This document shows positions 1 through 13,732 of a stretch of DNA of 64,000 nucleotides, one piece after another. Each line of letters starts with the position of its first letter. Position 1 is the stretch's first letter. The stretch is from Marisa cornuarietis (lineage: Eukaryota > Mollusca > Gastropoda > Architaenioglossa > Ampullariidae), in assembly GCA_004794655.1 (NCBI GenBank), contig SMMW01000575.1:14087001-14151000 (forward strand). The letters run 5' to 3'. Position numbers and translations under genes: made by a program. The notes under the pieces are model-generated. The model had not been told where the DNA came from. It made no database searches and was given only the letters and a program-made list of their open reading frames with translations.

Positions 1-2588
1 GCTAAGTAATCTATTTATGGCAGCCAACATATCATTACATATTTCATTAAGCATGGGGACTCATTTTAACGAAAAAAAACATAAAGAGCAATAACTCTCC
101 ATAGAACTGAACTTGTTGTAAATGCCATTTTCACAACATAGGAATTAACACAAGATGAAAAAAAGTCTCTGGTGTGTCTGGACACATGACAGTTAACGTT
201 CAGTTAAAGCTTCACTAATAGGCACCATTTTCTGGAAATAAACTGATCTTCTTATGTCACGTGACAGTCTTTTGTCTGGCACAGACATTTTGGTTTTAGT
301 CAATGTCAGTTTAACTTTCTTAAGGTTTCAAAGTTTTGAACTGACTTCCCCCAAGTTCTCAAACGAATCCGCTTGTCAGTTCCCTAGAGGGAGAAAACCT
401 AATATTTGTTTTCCCCCAAAGTGTTCTCAGACAGCCCCTAGCTAAAGCTTCTGAATTTTGCCCTAAAATTCACTTTAGACTCTCTTTGACATGAATTGAT
501 AATTCTTACAAGTAAACGACTTAGACGGCTGCCGTAAGACCTGATGAACACGAGAATTATCTCCCCTTCGCGCACACAAAGCATGTGCTTTAGACCTGGG
601 CAGGGCTGAGCTGCGTTACTTCTTTCCTGCTTCTCCTCAACATTTCCCTCTCACTATCAGTTGTAAAACAATGGTCAGTCAAAACAAGCAGTTCGTTCAG
701 TCCTCTCTTTGTCCGACACACGGTCGTGACAAACTATTTCGGTGCCTTGTCCTCTTCCTTCCTCTTCTCGTCTGCACCAATGATGTAAATAAGCTACACA
801 GTGGTAGCCCCATCCCCTCCTCAGCAAAACAGCGACTGCAACAAGATCCTACAATTGGCGAGTATAATTGCGGCCAACGTGATCATTCGGATTGCCTCTA
901 TAATACACGTAAGACGTCTTTGTCTCCGGAAGAGCTAGGTAACCACGGGCATACGGCCGTATACACGCAAGCCAAGGATGGTCGCACCAAGCAACCTTCA
1001 GCTCCGGTCAGGTCTATAGGGGAGGTGGGGAGGGTTTGAGAGAAAAGGTTCAATAGCTTTGTGTAACGCGGACGTTACATACATTCTCGAAAGGCGAATG
1101 ATGTTTTCTCAAGCAAAAGCAAGTCTTTAAAAAGGATTACCACATTATTAAAAATAGCTTCAAGGAAAAAGAACTTTTTTTCTTCTTTTAAAATGTCCCC
1201 CAATTACCTTTGAATCGCATGTCTTTGAAGATTTTCCGACTGCACTATGCAATGATGGAAGCACGACAAAAACGACTTCGCAATTTAAAAATGTATATTT
1301 CCTTGACAAACTACCAAATCCATGTACCTGATGAAAATATTAGGGTACGGTGTAGACATCGAAGTCATGTTGCAGGAAAATATATGCATATATAAATCAC
1401 TCATAGGTATGTAGCGTTTACTGAGGGTTGGTAGGGCAGGGGAGGTAAAACACCTGATTAATTGGCGGCTAGCAGAACATGTAGTCTGAAAATATTTTCT
1501 GTTAGTCCACCAGACACATGCTTGATTGAACAGATTTGGGGACCAATCAGACGACCGCGACTTCTTAAAAACATTGACTGATAATGCCAGATCGGTTCAA
1601 ACAGTAAAAACTAACGGATCACTGTTCTGTTAAAACACATCGCAGACTCGCCCTGCGTACTACGTCAACAGGTATACAGCAGAGAAAAAGCATACAAAAA
1701 TGTCAGGTTACTGGAAACAAATGAAAGAAAAAGAACAGTTTGTCGAGACTCTCAATAGGTCGCACAGACCTAAATGTCAGAATGATTCCATGGTCCAGTA
1801 ATTACGATTAATTAGTTAGAACCTTTGTAAACCAAAATTATTTACCGACCGTGTTTGACTGGCAATGGAAAAACAAAATTCCAATGCTAGGCGCAAGAAT
1901 TTACTCTCAGGAGAAATAACACTAAATGAGCGATTGCCTACCGGGCCCTTTTTCATATCCGGGGTTTTCGCTTTTTCTACGTCGTCACGAGGTCTGAGGA
2001 CAGTCTCTAAACGTCTCTTTCTCTCTCTCTCTCCCTTCCTCTCGTGTGTTCAGATAACATCGCCACTGAGAGACGTCGGCCGGCAGCGAATAGAAGATTA
2101 ACTCCTCTTTGCAGTGCACAAAATTATGTGAAAAGCTTAATAAGAAAGTATTACATCTTTTTATCCCATTCACCGGCCAAGATCAATACAAAAACAGACG
2201 CCAAGGGTCTGAAAGAAAATGATGCTCACGAGAAGGAATTTCGGCTTGCTTACGTGACATGGTTCCATAATGGCACATTAGAGCGAGGGCTGGTCCTGCT
2301 TGCAGTATCGAACTATTGCGCGCGGTGGCAGCTCTTTGAGGCAGGGTCACAGGGCTCGCTAGCCAACGTGTAGATGGTTGATCACAGTAATGGCATGTTC
2401 CTCTGGCGGCCGCCGCCAAACTAGCGTTTCTCCAATGTTCCGGTTCCTTCTTTTCATGGACTCTTAAGTCTTCTGAGGAAAGTAATACATTCAATCTTAT
2501 ACTAGTTAATACGAATCCATGGGTCGGGAAGTGGAGCTGTCGCTGTTTGCGCCAAAACTTAAATTTTTTTTCTTCGAGTCTTTCTTGC
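1..2588. other. 3' flank of the protocadherin; no supported gene
   Basis: Only short, isolated reading frames occur here, the longest about 120 codons at 671-1039 on the plus strand. They show no recognisable domain and no splice partners. There is a polypyrimidine stretch on the plus strand at about 2640-2700 just beyond. No transposon ends were recognised. Confidence 0.6.
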
Positions 2589-2614
2589 TTTATTCATGCG
2601 TTCTTCCATTAATC

Positions 2615-2620
2615 TTTATT
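2615..2620 (-). terminator. Candidate polyadenylation signal AATAAA
   Basis: It reads TTTATT on the plus strand and is the first canonical hexamer downstream of the protocadherin stop. A second copy lies 20 bases further on (2589-2594). Doubled signals are common at real 3' ends, but no transcript evidence is available. Confidence 0.45.
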
Positions 2621-3182
2621 TTTTCTATCGTGGGTCCACCGTTTTCTTTTTTTAAATTATTATTCTTGTTTTTCTTTCTATCCTTTCTTTTTCTTTCTTT
2701 GAACCACAGTTTAGTCGCGGCTTCCGAAAGACGACCACGAAAATGAATTCATTTAAGTCAGGTAAAAGCCATGCGGATATTACAAGAATACTCAATTTTT
2801 GGTTCTCTTGGTTGTGGCTATCAGCTTGATTTGCATCAAAGAAAAAAGCTGGCTTTGAAATACCCTAGTCTTGCTTACAATCATATCATCAGACACACTT
2901 ACATTGACTCCCAGTAGTTTATAGTTCAGAAGCGTGGTAAAGCTTTATCTTCAAAAAGTAGCTGCTAAGTGACTGATTAAAAGAGCAGAGCGGCAGAATT
3001 TGATATCCCCAGCATTTAGCACCATGACAACATACAATTTTGTTACAGACATTTTTAGACCTGTCCGATTTTTTCTGTTCTAAAGAACGAGTTGATTCCA
3101 GCTAAAGAATAAAAACTTCTTTCTCTTTTGTTAATGTGTATACAGGGTCTTTGACAGTTAATAAAAAAACACAGACCTGTCA

Positions 3183-3214
<32 letters not shown>
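3183..3214. repeat. (AAT)n microsatellite
   Basis: About ten units lie within the predicted 3' UTR. Frames through it give runs of Tyr or Leu, which are not real protein. Confidence 0.95.
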
Positions 3215-3216
<2 letters not shown>

Positions 3217-3724
3217 GATATTCGAAAAACAAAACTTTGGCACTTTCGATTGACATAAAATGGAACAAATGATTACCAGAAAAAAATGTTTCCAACGTTC
3301 TTTTCTCTTCCTTATCGCAAGTGTTCTTTTTACATGACATTTTTATAAGACCTTCGCCAGCAACCATCGAAAAAGGCGACAAAAATGTGTGAAAATTATA
3401 CTTAAACGACAAAAAGGTGATTATTGAGGTTTGTGAAACTAACTTGATTGACAGACGTGACGTGGAGCAGAGAGGAACAGTTACATAAGCCTTGTGTCAA
3501 AATATTCCGATGAACCAGTCTGTTTGCACGCAAGCACATTGGAACTGGGTATGGTTCGCGGATCTGTTGTTCACGGAACACAAAAAAGTCGATGAAAACA
3601 GAGCCCACATCGACCTCTCGATTGTACAAAACAGGGCGAGAGAAGGGGAACAGAAGGGGATGTCTCTTAAAACACATGGCACCACAGCACGACAAGGCTT
3701 CAAGGTCATTTTCTTCTTTTTTTT

Positions 3725-4266
3725 TTACGACAGACTGTCATCTATGTCGGCCGCATCCAGTGTGTAACTACCAGAGGTCGTTGTGTTGCCATCCTCGTCT
3801 TCGGCCCCATGAGGACCACAGTTGTAGTAGCCACTTTCTACGTCCGAAAGCAGGTTTTCGTAAGCAGGCGGAAGTGGTGAGCGTTTCCCGGCTTCAAAGC
3901 GCGGAATCGTACGATTGGTGGAGAAGGTCACCTGACGGCCCGCGCTGCCTGGAGGTTTGCTGTGTGGGAGGCTGCGATTGGTCCCGAGCAAGGCGCCGCG
4001 TTTCACATGAAGGCCCGGATTTGGATAAAGGGCAGGGTTAGTGCCTCGCTTGAAGGAAGAAGGATGAATCTTATCACCGAAGTAGGGGTGCAGGGCAGGC
4101 TCGTTCAGGGACAGCTTGGCGTTGGCGAACAGCCGGCGGTTCTCGGGTTCTCTGAACGTGCTCAACGGCATAATCTTGGTCTCCGGGGATCCGAAGCCTG
4201 AGCGTACTGGAGACAGCGGCGATGTAGAACGTTCGGAATGGTGGTCAAGGGACAGGCTCTGGTTAC
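3725..4266 (-). CDS. Protocadherin terminal coding exon 3 (C-terminal tail)
   Basis: The exon starts after the acceptor tttgtgcttccag, with GT completing Gly993, and ends at TAA (3725-3727), giving residues 993-1172. It is intracellular: no hydrophobic segment, rich in Ser, Pro, Asn and basic residues. Noted motifs are SPLSP near 1010 (proline-directed sites), RQVTF at 1103-1107, which fits the RVxF-type docking motif for protein phosphatase 1, PPAYENL near 1126 (a Tyr-based sorting-like motif), and an acidic/Thr-rich end with GSYTLDAADIDD. Vertebrate delta-1 protocadherins carry RRVTF (CM3), so RQVTF in the same tail position supports a delta-1-like assignment. Upstream in-frame sequence before the acceptor is hydrophobic read-through and is intronic. 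The joined frame is uninterrupted. Confidence 0.92.
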
Positions 4267-5269
4267 CTGGAAGCACAAATAACTTGAAATACAGGAACAG
4301 GTAAACGGTACCAGCAAGTGCACACACAATTGAATGTCGAATAAAAGGGCAGACGCAGACATGTTTGACATGAACCCCATGCACAAGAAAATATGTGGCA
4401 CGGACACCTAAAAAAACAAACAAAAACAAACAAACAAAAAAACAAAAAAAGAACAGTCATAAAATATGAACAGCTAACTTAACTGACGACCAATGAAACA
4501 AGTAAAACCTAGCGCAACCAGAAAAGTCTTTTTCAGGGACTTGGCAGAGCTTAGGGAAAATATTATTACCCCAAGTGTTTTCGAGATACAGGCTTACACA
4601 TTGCACGGAAAGAGGTTAAAACTCTGTAATCATGAATGCACATGGATATTCCTTGTGTCTGCGGAGGATATGTTAAAATAACTTTTCTTGAAAATGCATA
4701 GAAAGTTCAGAAAGGGCTAGTTTACCGGTCATTTTAAGCTCAGTGCATGACGATGAGGTTTAATTCCCAAGCACTGGATGATTAATCAAGATTTTCAAGA
4801 AAAGAAGAAAAGAGACCAAAAGTCACAGTTGAAGTCAAAACAAGTGTCTTAAGCTTTAATAATACTGTTCTAGCTGTATCCAAGAATGGTAGCGAGGTTT
4901 GTATATCCAAGAGGAATATGCGGAATTAAAGTCATTCGAAATCTGATGCGACCATCTGTTGGTTCACACATACCTTTCTTAACCTCTTCGTTACACAAAC
5001 ATATGCATATGCACACACAGATTCCCTAATGGATGCTTCTACTCCCATCCTCAACCAAACACTCACGCACGCACGCGCCCTGTCTCTTCCTCATCTGTTT
5101 CCGTGCTTTCGGCTTGGCCCAGACACTGGCAGCACATAAAGGATGCTTACTGGAATCAATGTGTATCAACTTGTGCTGACGCCAAAGCACCAAAAACATG
5201 GCTGTCAACAAAGGTCGCTCATTTTTTTTTTAACCAGAGGCAGAACGGAAATGTTATACAGCGCGTTAC

Positions 5270-6370
5270 CGGCGAGTCCTAAAACATTCTCCTGGGCGTG
5301 GCAGTAAGCTTTGTGACAGCGTGCACGAGGCTGAATGACGTCAAGGCGCGTGCACCCGGGCGCCTGCAGATTTAACGAGCCCAGTGTACCCTTCTTGACG
5401 AGAAGCTAACTCACTGACAGTGAATGACACGCTTCTGATGGGAACCATCTTTATCTTTAGTAGAAACAAAAATTTTAAAAAATGTGCCCCCTAAGCCTTC
5501 AAAAATCTGTACATCGCATAATGACTCCTCCCCCCACCCACCCCTAACCAAATATGCCACTGACTTTTCAGAAAGGGTTATATCGCACGATGAGCAGAGA
5601 CTTTGCGAGCAGTATCTCAACTGGGGAGGTCACTTTGACTGCGAAGTCTCCAGGAGAATGGCGGTTGAGTTTGCTCGTCACGCACGAGGCCGAGCAAAAT
5701 TGGGACGAGCGGGTGCAAAATGGCAGACGGCTGAAAAAGAGCTACGGCCTTGGCGGACCCACCATTTGAGTTCCCTGTTAAATGGAGTTCGTGACGACAC
5801 CTCCGTTAATGCGCGCTCATCTGCCACGGTTGCGAGCACCATCTAAAACGTCATCAGCCGCTTCCCTCCTCCCTACCTCCCTGCACCTTCTTCTCATAGA
5901 TCGCTCATAAAAGCTGGCAAGCTACAGAAGAGGGCGGGCAGGACTGTGTGTGTAGGAGAGGAGGGAGTGCTGTAGCAGACTGTTATTATCTTCGATATCC
6001 TCGCTGTGCTGTGATTGTAAGAGCGCTGGGAGTTTGTCGAGGTGAACGTCTAATGACGCCTTTCAAACCGTGCTGGTGTTCAGCGGCCAGCCTGTCCGCG
6101 CGTGTCATTTGTGTGACGTCGCACGCGCACATCACTCTCCAGCAAAAAAAAAAAAAAAAAAAATTAAAAAGCTCCTTCTTCCCCTACGACGATCTCGCTA
6201 TGAATGGCAGGCAGTGGTTATAAGGAAAGATAATGGCGGCCCGATACGCGTGGCGGAACATCGGCCGTATAACATGGCGGACAGAATTAGCGACCGCTTC
6301 CCACCCTCGCTCGACGAGGCAAAGGCAAGGGACCACTACTTCTACGATTTGACGTGTGCCATAGGATTCA
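5270..6370. promoter_or_regulatory. CpG-rich patch with CRE sites in intron 2
   Basis: The patch contains a perfect CRE palindrome TGACGTCA at 5336-5343 and further TGACG/CGTCA half sites near 5792, 5850, 6053, 6112 and 6351. CpG density is clearly above the surrounding intron. A CATAAAAG TATA-like stretch near 5906 is followed by GGGCGGG. It may be an internal promoter or enhancer; direction and target are unknown. Confidence 0.3.
6144..6163. repeat. Poly(A) run of 20
   Basis: Twenty A after CTCTCCAGC. It could be the tail of an unrecognised retroposed sequence on the plus strand, but no element body or target duplication was recognised. Confidence 0.9.
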
Positions 6371-8077
6371 AGCACTTAAATAGTGGATGCACTGTGTACA
6401 TTTGAATAATGCAGACTGTAGGGAGGAATACAAACACAACAAGAAGCGAAGAGAAAAAGAGGATAAAATAACAAGGAATAGGAAGAATGGAAAGAAAATT
6501 GACAAAGTAAAACACACACAAACTTCCCAGAATAACATCTTCGTCCCTAAAAAGTATGGACAATAATTACAGTTAACTGTCTACATCTGGATAATAGCTT
6601 CCTTTTGTTGCGGCTTTGACAGTTGCAAATGTTGAACTTCTAATCTGATACATTTAGTGTAAAAATGAATGCTGGATTAAAACATAATTTCCGTTTCGAT
6701 TGTAAAAAGAAGGCACAAGACAAGGAATAAAAATGAAGAAAAAGAAGTTTAAGAGGAGAAGATGATGAAGAAAAAAAGATAATGAAAAGGAAGACTATTA
6801 CGACGAAAAGGGAAGCAAGCCAGAGAACAAGCATCAAAGGGGGATGTGTAGTGCTTTTCCACGTCAGAAGGACCGCACTGGAATGCAATGAGAAGAATGC
6901 ACTCCAAAGAGAAATTACATTGAGGCCGCTTCCGCTGATTTGCAAATTTATGCTCGAGACAAACTACCTCTGCTTTTTCAGAGAGGAGATTTTAACGCTA
7001 ACTAGTTAGGGGGATAGGGTAAAAAAAATGCGGCACTGTGCAGGAAATTGGCTGAGAAATCTAAACAGGAAGAAGGCTACAAAGTTCTGGGCTGCTCACT
7101 GTGGTGCAATGAAGATTCCTGTTGCCTTGCTTGGGTAATGCACAGTTTACATTTACTTGTATCTGGCCGTCTGTGTGTGTGTGCGCGCGCGCGTGTAAAG
7201 ATATTTATAGCTCACTCGAAATTCTGTATCTTACCGTAAAAAACAGATGGTTTTAAGCATTACTTATTTTTATTAAAACATTACATTAGACATCTTCCTG
7301 CGTTTAAACAGGACTTACTATATTTGATGATTTCTACGTATTTGAGGATCCCGCATACATCAGTCTTAAAAACGATTAGTGCCACCTGTTACGATCGGCT
7401 TTGTCGCTAAGCTACTCTTCTTTGCTTTAATCCTCGTGAAGATCAGATTTACAATGCGTGAAAGACATTCAAAGCAGATCACGTCCGAACGTTACGAACT
7501 ACCAAAATAAAAAGATTAAGGAATTCTCAAACGGTTAGAAACATCTGCAGAAGTACACGGACATAAAGGAATAGATAAATAAATAAAACAACAAATAAAA
7601 TACCAGCGAGGATGTTCCGTTTCATCGACTAGTCAACCCCCGTGAGGGGAGATAATACAATGAAAGACGATCAACACGCAGCGCGAACCTCTCTAACGCA
7701 TGAGATCGAACTGGTGAATGTTTATTTGAATAATTCACCAGGACGTCAGATTCCGCAAGTACGTCAACGACAGCTGCGAAAAGATGACCGAGGTATGACA
7801 AATAAACATGTCTTGAAGTTATTGACTTGAAGGATATTTGTTACCATGGCATCGAATTAATGCATGAGTTGCCTGCAATATAAGTTTCACGAAGTCAGTG
7901 AAGTGGAACTCATTAATTGTATGAGTTGGAAACCACAAACAGGAGAGACAAAGAAAGAAAAAAAAAGAAATAGAGATTAACTTTAAGTGAAGTGGAATGT
8001 ACATATTTCATTTTCACATTCTATAGTTTGAAAGAAGTGGTGAGGAGACACAACCGCGCACATATGTAATCCCTCAA

Positions 8078-8095
8078 TCTCTCTCTCTCTCTCTC
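8078..8095. repeat. (TC)n microsatellite
   Basis: Nine TC units in intron 2, followed by a short CA run. Confidence 0.9.
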
Positions 8096-8498
8096 ACACA
8101 TCCATACAAATGCACTCATGTAAGTGCACGCATGACTAGCCGCACATTCATACCTCAGCTCCTTTATTCCCCCCTTGTCTAGCATGGGATCTACGCGCGT
8201 CACCCAAAACCTGCACATAGCTTGTTGGGACTGAGCTTGCTATGACTCTGAAATAATTGTCGCTTCTAAAACTAGTGTTCCCACAGACAGCTCGGCCATT
8301 ATTTGCTCTCCGAAGAGAGGCCAAAGACAATATTTACACGAATCTTGGAGTATTAATCGCAACCCTGTCGGTTTTCATTAAATCATGCGCAGCCTACGAT
8401 CGCTGGGTCTGCAAGAAAACAGAAATTATGGGACTTTGATAAGAAGAAGAACAGTGTACCAACTGTGAAGAGAAAGAACGGATTAGGAGGAGTGCGTA

Positions 8499-8516
8499 CG
8501 CGCGCGCGTGTGTGTG
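8499..8516. repeat. Compound (CG)n(TG)n
   Basis: Alternating purine-pyrimidine CG then TG units, able to adopt Z-DNA in principle. Confidence 0.85.
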
Positions 8517-8841
8517 CGTAAAAGAGAGAGAAAGGGAAAGAAGCAGGATAGGTTTGTTCTGGCAGCAGACGGTTGAACACATAGCTAAACGCAAAACTCA
8601 GAGTTGTTCACTTCCCTACGTGAATTACCCGTTGATGGTAAAACGCTCAGACAAACAGCCTTTGTGGATATGACTTCTCCTAGCGACGGATTCAATTCTA
8701 ACTGGCAACTCCACAGTAACTTTGACCTCATCAAAGAGGTTGAAGCTTACAGGATATTTTTTTACGAGATTTGTGAAAGGTCACAGAGACAGTAACTGAT
8801 ATTTTTAATGGTAAACAAAGAAAACAGTGATCACAATGTTA

Positions 8842-8855
8842 ATATATATATATAT
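8842..8855. repeat. (AT)n microsatellite
   Basis: Seven AT units in intron 2. Confidence 0.85.
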
Positions 8856-9584
8856 TGATGAGAGAAAGAGAATGAGAAAGATAACGAAAAGTCGATAAAC
8901 ACAACATTTATGCCCAACGCACGATGCATCCCCGAGAAGAAGCAGCGTAACATTTCTTTGTGCTTGGCTGTAGAAGGCACAGACCCTCGCAGCCAGCTCA
9001 CAGAGGATAGCCACAGGACTGCAATGGGTTTTTCAGATTAGCTTGATGCATCCTTATTTTCACCATTATGCAGGGATTTTCTCCTTAATTTCAGAAGGCG
9101 ACAAGCGCGAGGTTGAACGGGGGCCAGCCTCGTCCAGTAATTTTCCACCAGGCAGCCATCCAGAGAGGTGGCGCTGAGTGGGGCACAAATCGACAATATG
9201 GCCGCGAACAATGAGCTCGCTGGTGGCCGTTCGTATCGGTAAATACAAAGCACGACAGTCACACGACCGAGAGCTTTGTTGGAGGTGGCAGGAAAGAAGC
9301 ACACGTGAAGAGATCCCTGGAGACAAGAATGATCTCGTGCGGGTAGGCGACAAATAGTGTGTGAATGTTTTGACTGTAGATGTAATTCTTGTCTTTATCG
9401 TTCTACTAAGATCACTGCAGACACAGCTCACAGAAAAGTGTAGCAGATGAATTATCGACAATGAAGACGATGAAGATTACTTTGGTTAAACTGCTTATTT
9501 ACCCGAGAAAAATGAATGGGAGAAAGTTTGCTTGCTTTAGTTGTTGTGGGTTGTGGCCCATATCTGAGGTGAGTAAAGTAGGCT

Positions 9585-9652
<68 letters not shown>
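9585..9652. repeat. Compound (TC)8(AC)26 microsatellite
   Basis: Eight TC units switch directly to 26 perfect AC units. The long perfect run suggests it is still polymorphic. Confidence 0.97.
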
Positions 9653-9654
<2 letters not shown>

Positions 9655-12600
9655 TTTATGCATTAATGATCACTAGAATTACACTAAACAACCCATGCTC
9701 AATTAATATGTAAGCTCAAAACGCATTAAATTAATCAATGGTATTGTAATGTAGCTATCATATCTCGCTATCTGAATCAGTTATGCTACGAAACTAATGG
9801 ATAGACACCCTGGCCGGCCCTGTTTAAAGCAGATTAGCTGTCATCTTACCACTCATAAAGTAATGTTGTCTCAGTATTAGAGATGTTCTGCCACTGTATT
9901 TTAGTATTTTTAATAAACTGCCCATTAAAAAAATTAAATTTAACTTAAAACTAATTTGCTTTCTTAATCTGTTTTCATTTATTGCTAGTTCACATGACAT
10001 TACGAGGGGTAAAATGGCTGCGTGGTGGTACACAACGATTAATGGACTTGCACAAAAAACTCTCTGCGTGAAAAGCTGAATGGCGCGGGAATGAGTGAGC
10101 ACGTGAGCGAGTGAGAGAGAGGTTTCGAATCTCTGCAAAGAGATGCCATCAAAAATAAGAACGTTATATGAAATCATCCACCTGCACGTAAAGTATCTAT
10201 ATTTTCACGCTGCGCGCGAGCAAAAACAAAGGCGACACTTCACTTCTTCCTTCACCTTCCAAACACTACCGAGCAGCCTTCGTAAGAGGGTGGTTAACGT
10301 AAATCGTCGATAATCTATCATCGCTTCATGGTGCCTGATCCACGCCATTCGTGGCACAATGCCACTTGGTTTCATTCCCGAACGAACACCATGCTCACTT
10401 GGCTCTATCCGGAAGCGAGACAAAAGCAACATGGGCTAGGGCAGGAATCGATTCGCCCATGTACCTGCAAGCCCGGTGTCTAATTCTGACACATCAATCA
10501 CTTTAATTGGCGACGGGCCAACAAAAGAACAAACACCTTGCTGTGCCAGAGGTGTGAAATATTGGAACTTAACACGATCTTTGCGCGCTTTCTGTGAAAG
10601 ACAACTTGGTGAGAAGGCTAGCTGTGACTGAAGGCACCGCCTTGGGAAGGAGACCTTAATCCTGTTCACTTTTAGGTGTTTCGTCAGAACATGCTTATTA
10701 TTGCAAATGCGTAAGGATAAAATGTTTCTAGCTGGAAAAGATATTATCAAACATGCATAATTAAATTAATTAAAGACCACGCAATGATAATTAGCAGCCA
10801 GGAAATTCATCTTTTGTCAGTTCTGTTAGTTTTCCCTATAACGAAAAATCACCCACACTTGAAACATTTCAATTACTAATGGATTCAAGAAGCCGGTATC
10901 ATGCCTATAAAGCGTAATGGCTGTAGGGAATAGGGATGAAGGTGGCTCTTTTGGTAAAGGAGAAAAAGGCGGCCAAGGGTTGGGATCAGAAGGACAAGAG
11001 GAGCGCCCATGACGATGAATTCGATGCACAAATGAGGTAAAAAAAATCCTGACTCTGACCATTAGTGTTCAAAGCTCGTTAGAGTGTGGAATCTTTCTGG
11101 ATGACTTGACATCGATGATGTGTGTGAGCACGCTTCGCTGATCTAAAATTTCACGGAGAAATAAAGGTCTTTTTTCTTAAGAAAGTACCCCCAGACCGCT
11201 GTGACCCCCCAAAACGTCACAGCCGACTCTGACCTCCGAACGCCATTCATTCTGTGGGGACCAGGCTAATGATGAAATTGGTCTAGAACATGCCTGCAGT
11301 AAAAAGTAATTAAAATATAGTTTAGATGTTTACAAAAATCGGAAGAAACCTCTCAAAATATTTGATCTTATGTGCAGACTATTTTATATTGCTGATGGCA
11401 TTGAATGTCATTACTTCCCTTTGTTTCTCCCTCCCATGCAAGCTACTTGTGCAATCAACAGTCTAAGCAAGGAACCAGCAATCGATTCATTCAATTTTAG
11501 TCTAAATTTGCCGAGTAAACGAATTTCTCTTTTTTTCTCCTCTCCATCGCGTTCCTCTTTTAATTTTGCATCTGAGATTAAAAAAAACAACTAATCCAGT
11601 TAACTTGACTTGGAGATCTGCCGAGCAGAGGCCTCGTCAGCAGCTCAGTTAGAGTCCTCGAGGTTTCCTCAGACCCCCGTGGAGATCTCTTTAAAACACA
11701 CTCCAGCGAAGATATAGCGCTCTTTGAAGCCACGTATAGCAAAGTTCGGCTCATTTGCATTCGCGAATTGTGCGCTCGGCAAGATTAGCTTGGTAGCCCC
11801 ATGTGATGGGTGCTGACGAAAGACTAAGCCTGAAAAGATGGCCCCTGCTAGAAAAGCCCTTGTAAAAGTCTCGTGAATCAAGCTGCTGCTCGAGATAAGA
11901 AAGTGCAAATCTCCCTGCATGATGTTTTGATCAAATGCACGCGCATGGGAGAAAGAGAATGCGGGAGACAGACAGCAGAACTCGTCGTCTTAGTCAAAAA
12001 TTTCTCAGCCCCCTTCCTTACCTTGTTTCATTTCAACAAGAGCTCCTTAATCCTGAAAAAGCGTTCTTTTTTTGGAAGAGAAGGATGGGGCTTTAAAAGA
12101 ATTAATTCTTTGAAAAAAATGTTAACACTGAAAGGGTTCTTCTTCAATGGTGACAAGTCTAATGTACTAGTTTCCGTATGCTCATTGTAATACCAGACGC
12201 CTGTTATGACCATACTAACTATTTAAATTCCATCTCTTAAAACAAGTCGTCCAGAACTGTAGTAAGCTTGGCTGGTCGGTAACTAAAAAAAAAAAAAATG
12301 ATATCTTGTTGCAGTCATTGAAGCGGAGAGGGGTTTTTCTGGATTCCCACGATTCCCTTTGTTCACGACATGAAAGTCTTGAAGAACGTTGGAATATTTT
12401 CTCTTAATTTCTGGCCGTCTTTCCTCGCAACCTGTGTATCGTGCATGCATCCTTGCTTCACTAAACAGTGCGTTCGAACCAACTCGGTCAAGTTCCCTTT
12501 AAACTGCATTGTCCTTTACTTGCCACATGTTTTGACAGGCCTATAACTGAACCACCCCCATCCCCTGTGTCTTGAACAAAGGTCGTCACGGTCTGTGTTC

Positions 12601-13701
12601 CTCCCTACAATAAAAATTTATGCAGCTCCCCCACCCCCTACTTCACGGCTAACACGGGGGGAGGGGGGAGGTGAGGGAAAGAGAGAAAGAATAGTATTCA
12701 TGATGGCTACCCATGGCATGGGGACGGAGCTGGTTCCTTTTAATCAAACGTTGACCGCTCAAGAAACACTGATAGCTGGGCGATCATAGGAGGAATGGCT
12801 GGCTCCAGGGCCATAATTATCCAGCTGAAGCTTCTGACACCGACAGCACGAGATGTCATCGTCACGAGGGCCTAGGCCTTATCTTCGCTGACTAAGCACG
12901 CTAAATACAGCGGATAAAACGCTAGGCACAGTTCATGCCTGTGCTTGTTGACAAGACAATGCCACGTACTTCGCACCAGCAACTGTAAGAAGTTAGCGAC
13001 TCTTTAGTTAGGTGATATTTTTTTAAACTCACGTGACCTGAAAGTAATGAGACATGATTACCAGCAGTGAGTATTATAGCAAGGGGGCGCGGCGCCACTG
13101 CAATTTTATCCTAGGCAAACCGAACAGAAAAGGAGAAATGAGTAATGCAATGACTTCTTCACTCCCTTTTTACTCTCCATATCGTTCTGCTGTTTAAAAA
13201 TAGTTTATAGCGCAGATGACTTTGCTTTTAATGTGCAGAAGAGATGAAGGGAAGGGAATACAATGATTGAAATCGTCCCCACTGTCATAACAACTCTTGA
13301 CAGTGATGGAGACGGGGAAGAAGCAGAATCAGATTTCTAACCCGCTGGGACTATCATAATCATAACACGATTGGAACGAAAAGTTTGTCTTTTTTCTGCC
13401 TGTACGTTCTACGTTTCTGTGAATCCAGACAGACCTAGCCAAAGAAGTCTTCAAAGAATCCAAGATGATTGCTATGCTCCCCGCACACAATACATTTCAG
13501 GTGACTACTTGTCTTTTAGCATGTCTTGTGGAAAGTTTGAATCCGTGTCATTTATGGTCTTTTATGGGATCTCTGATCTTCCTCGGCCACGCGTGACAAA
13601 TGTCTATGGCAGCACACATGCAAACAGACTGAAGAACGAGAAGGAGCTTATTGCGTGGACATAAAAAGATATGTACATCTTTAATCACATAAGCACACAT
13701 G

Positions 13702-13732
<31 letters not shown>

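Larger units (their letters stand above)
2589..3724 (-). other. Probable 3' UTR of the protocadherin
   Basis: This is non-coding sequence directly after the TAA. Going leftwards, the first canonical AATAAA on the minus strand is at 2615-2620, with a second at 2589-2594; I found none between the stop codon and these. That predicts a 3' UTR of about 1.1 kb containing an AAT microsatellite (3183-3214). The minus strand around 2640-2700 is strongly purine-rich. The end point is inferred from the signals only. Confidence 0.55.

Noticed and set aside
671..1039. 122-codon ATG frame with a short hydrophobic stretch
   Set aside because: No recognisable domain, no splice signals or poly(A) site tied to it, and its length is within chance for this much sequence.
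4267..4429. Hydrophobic N-terminal extension of the terminal exon, looking like a membrane segment
   Set aside because: It precedes a strong acceptor (tttgtgcttccag) and is intronic. The receptor already has its membrane helix in the large exon.
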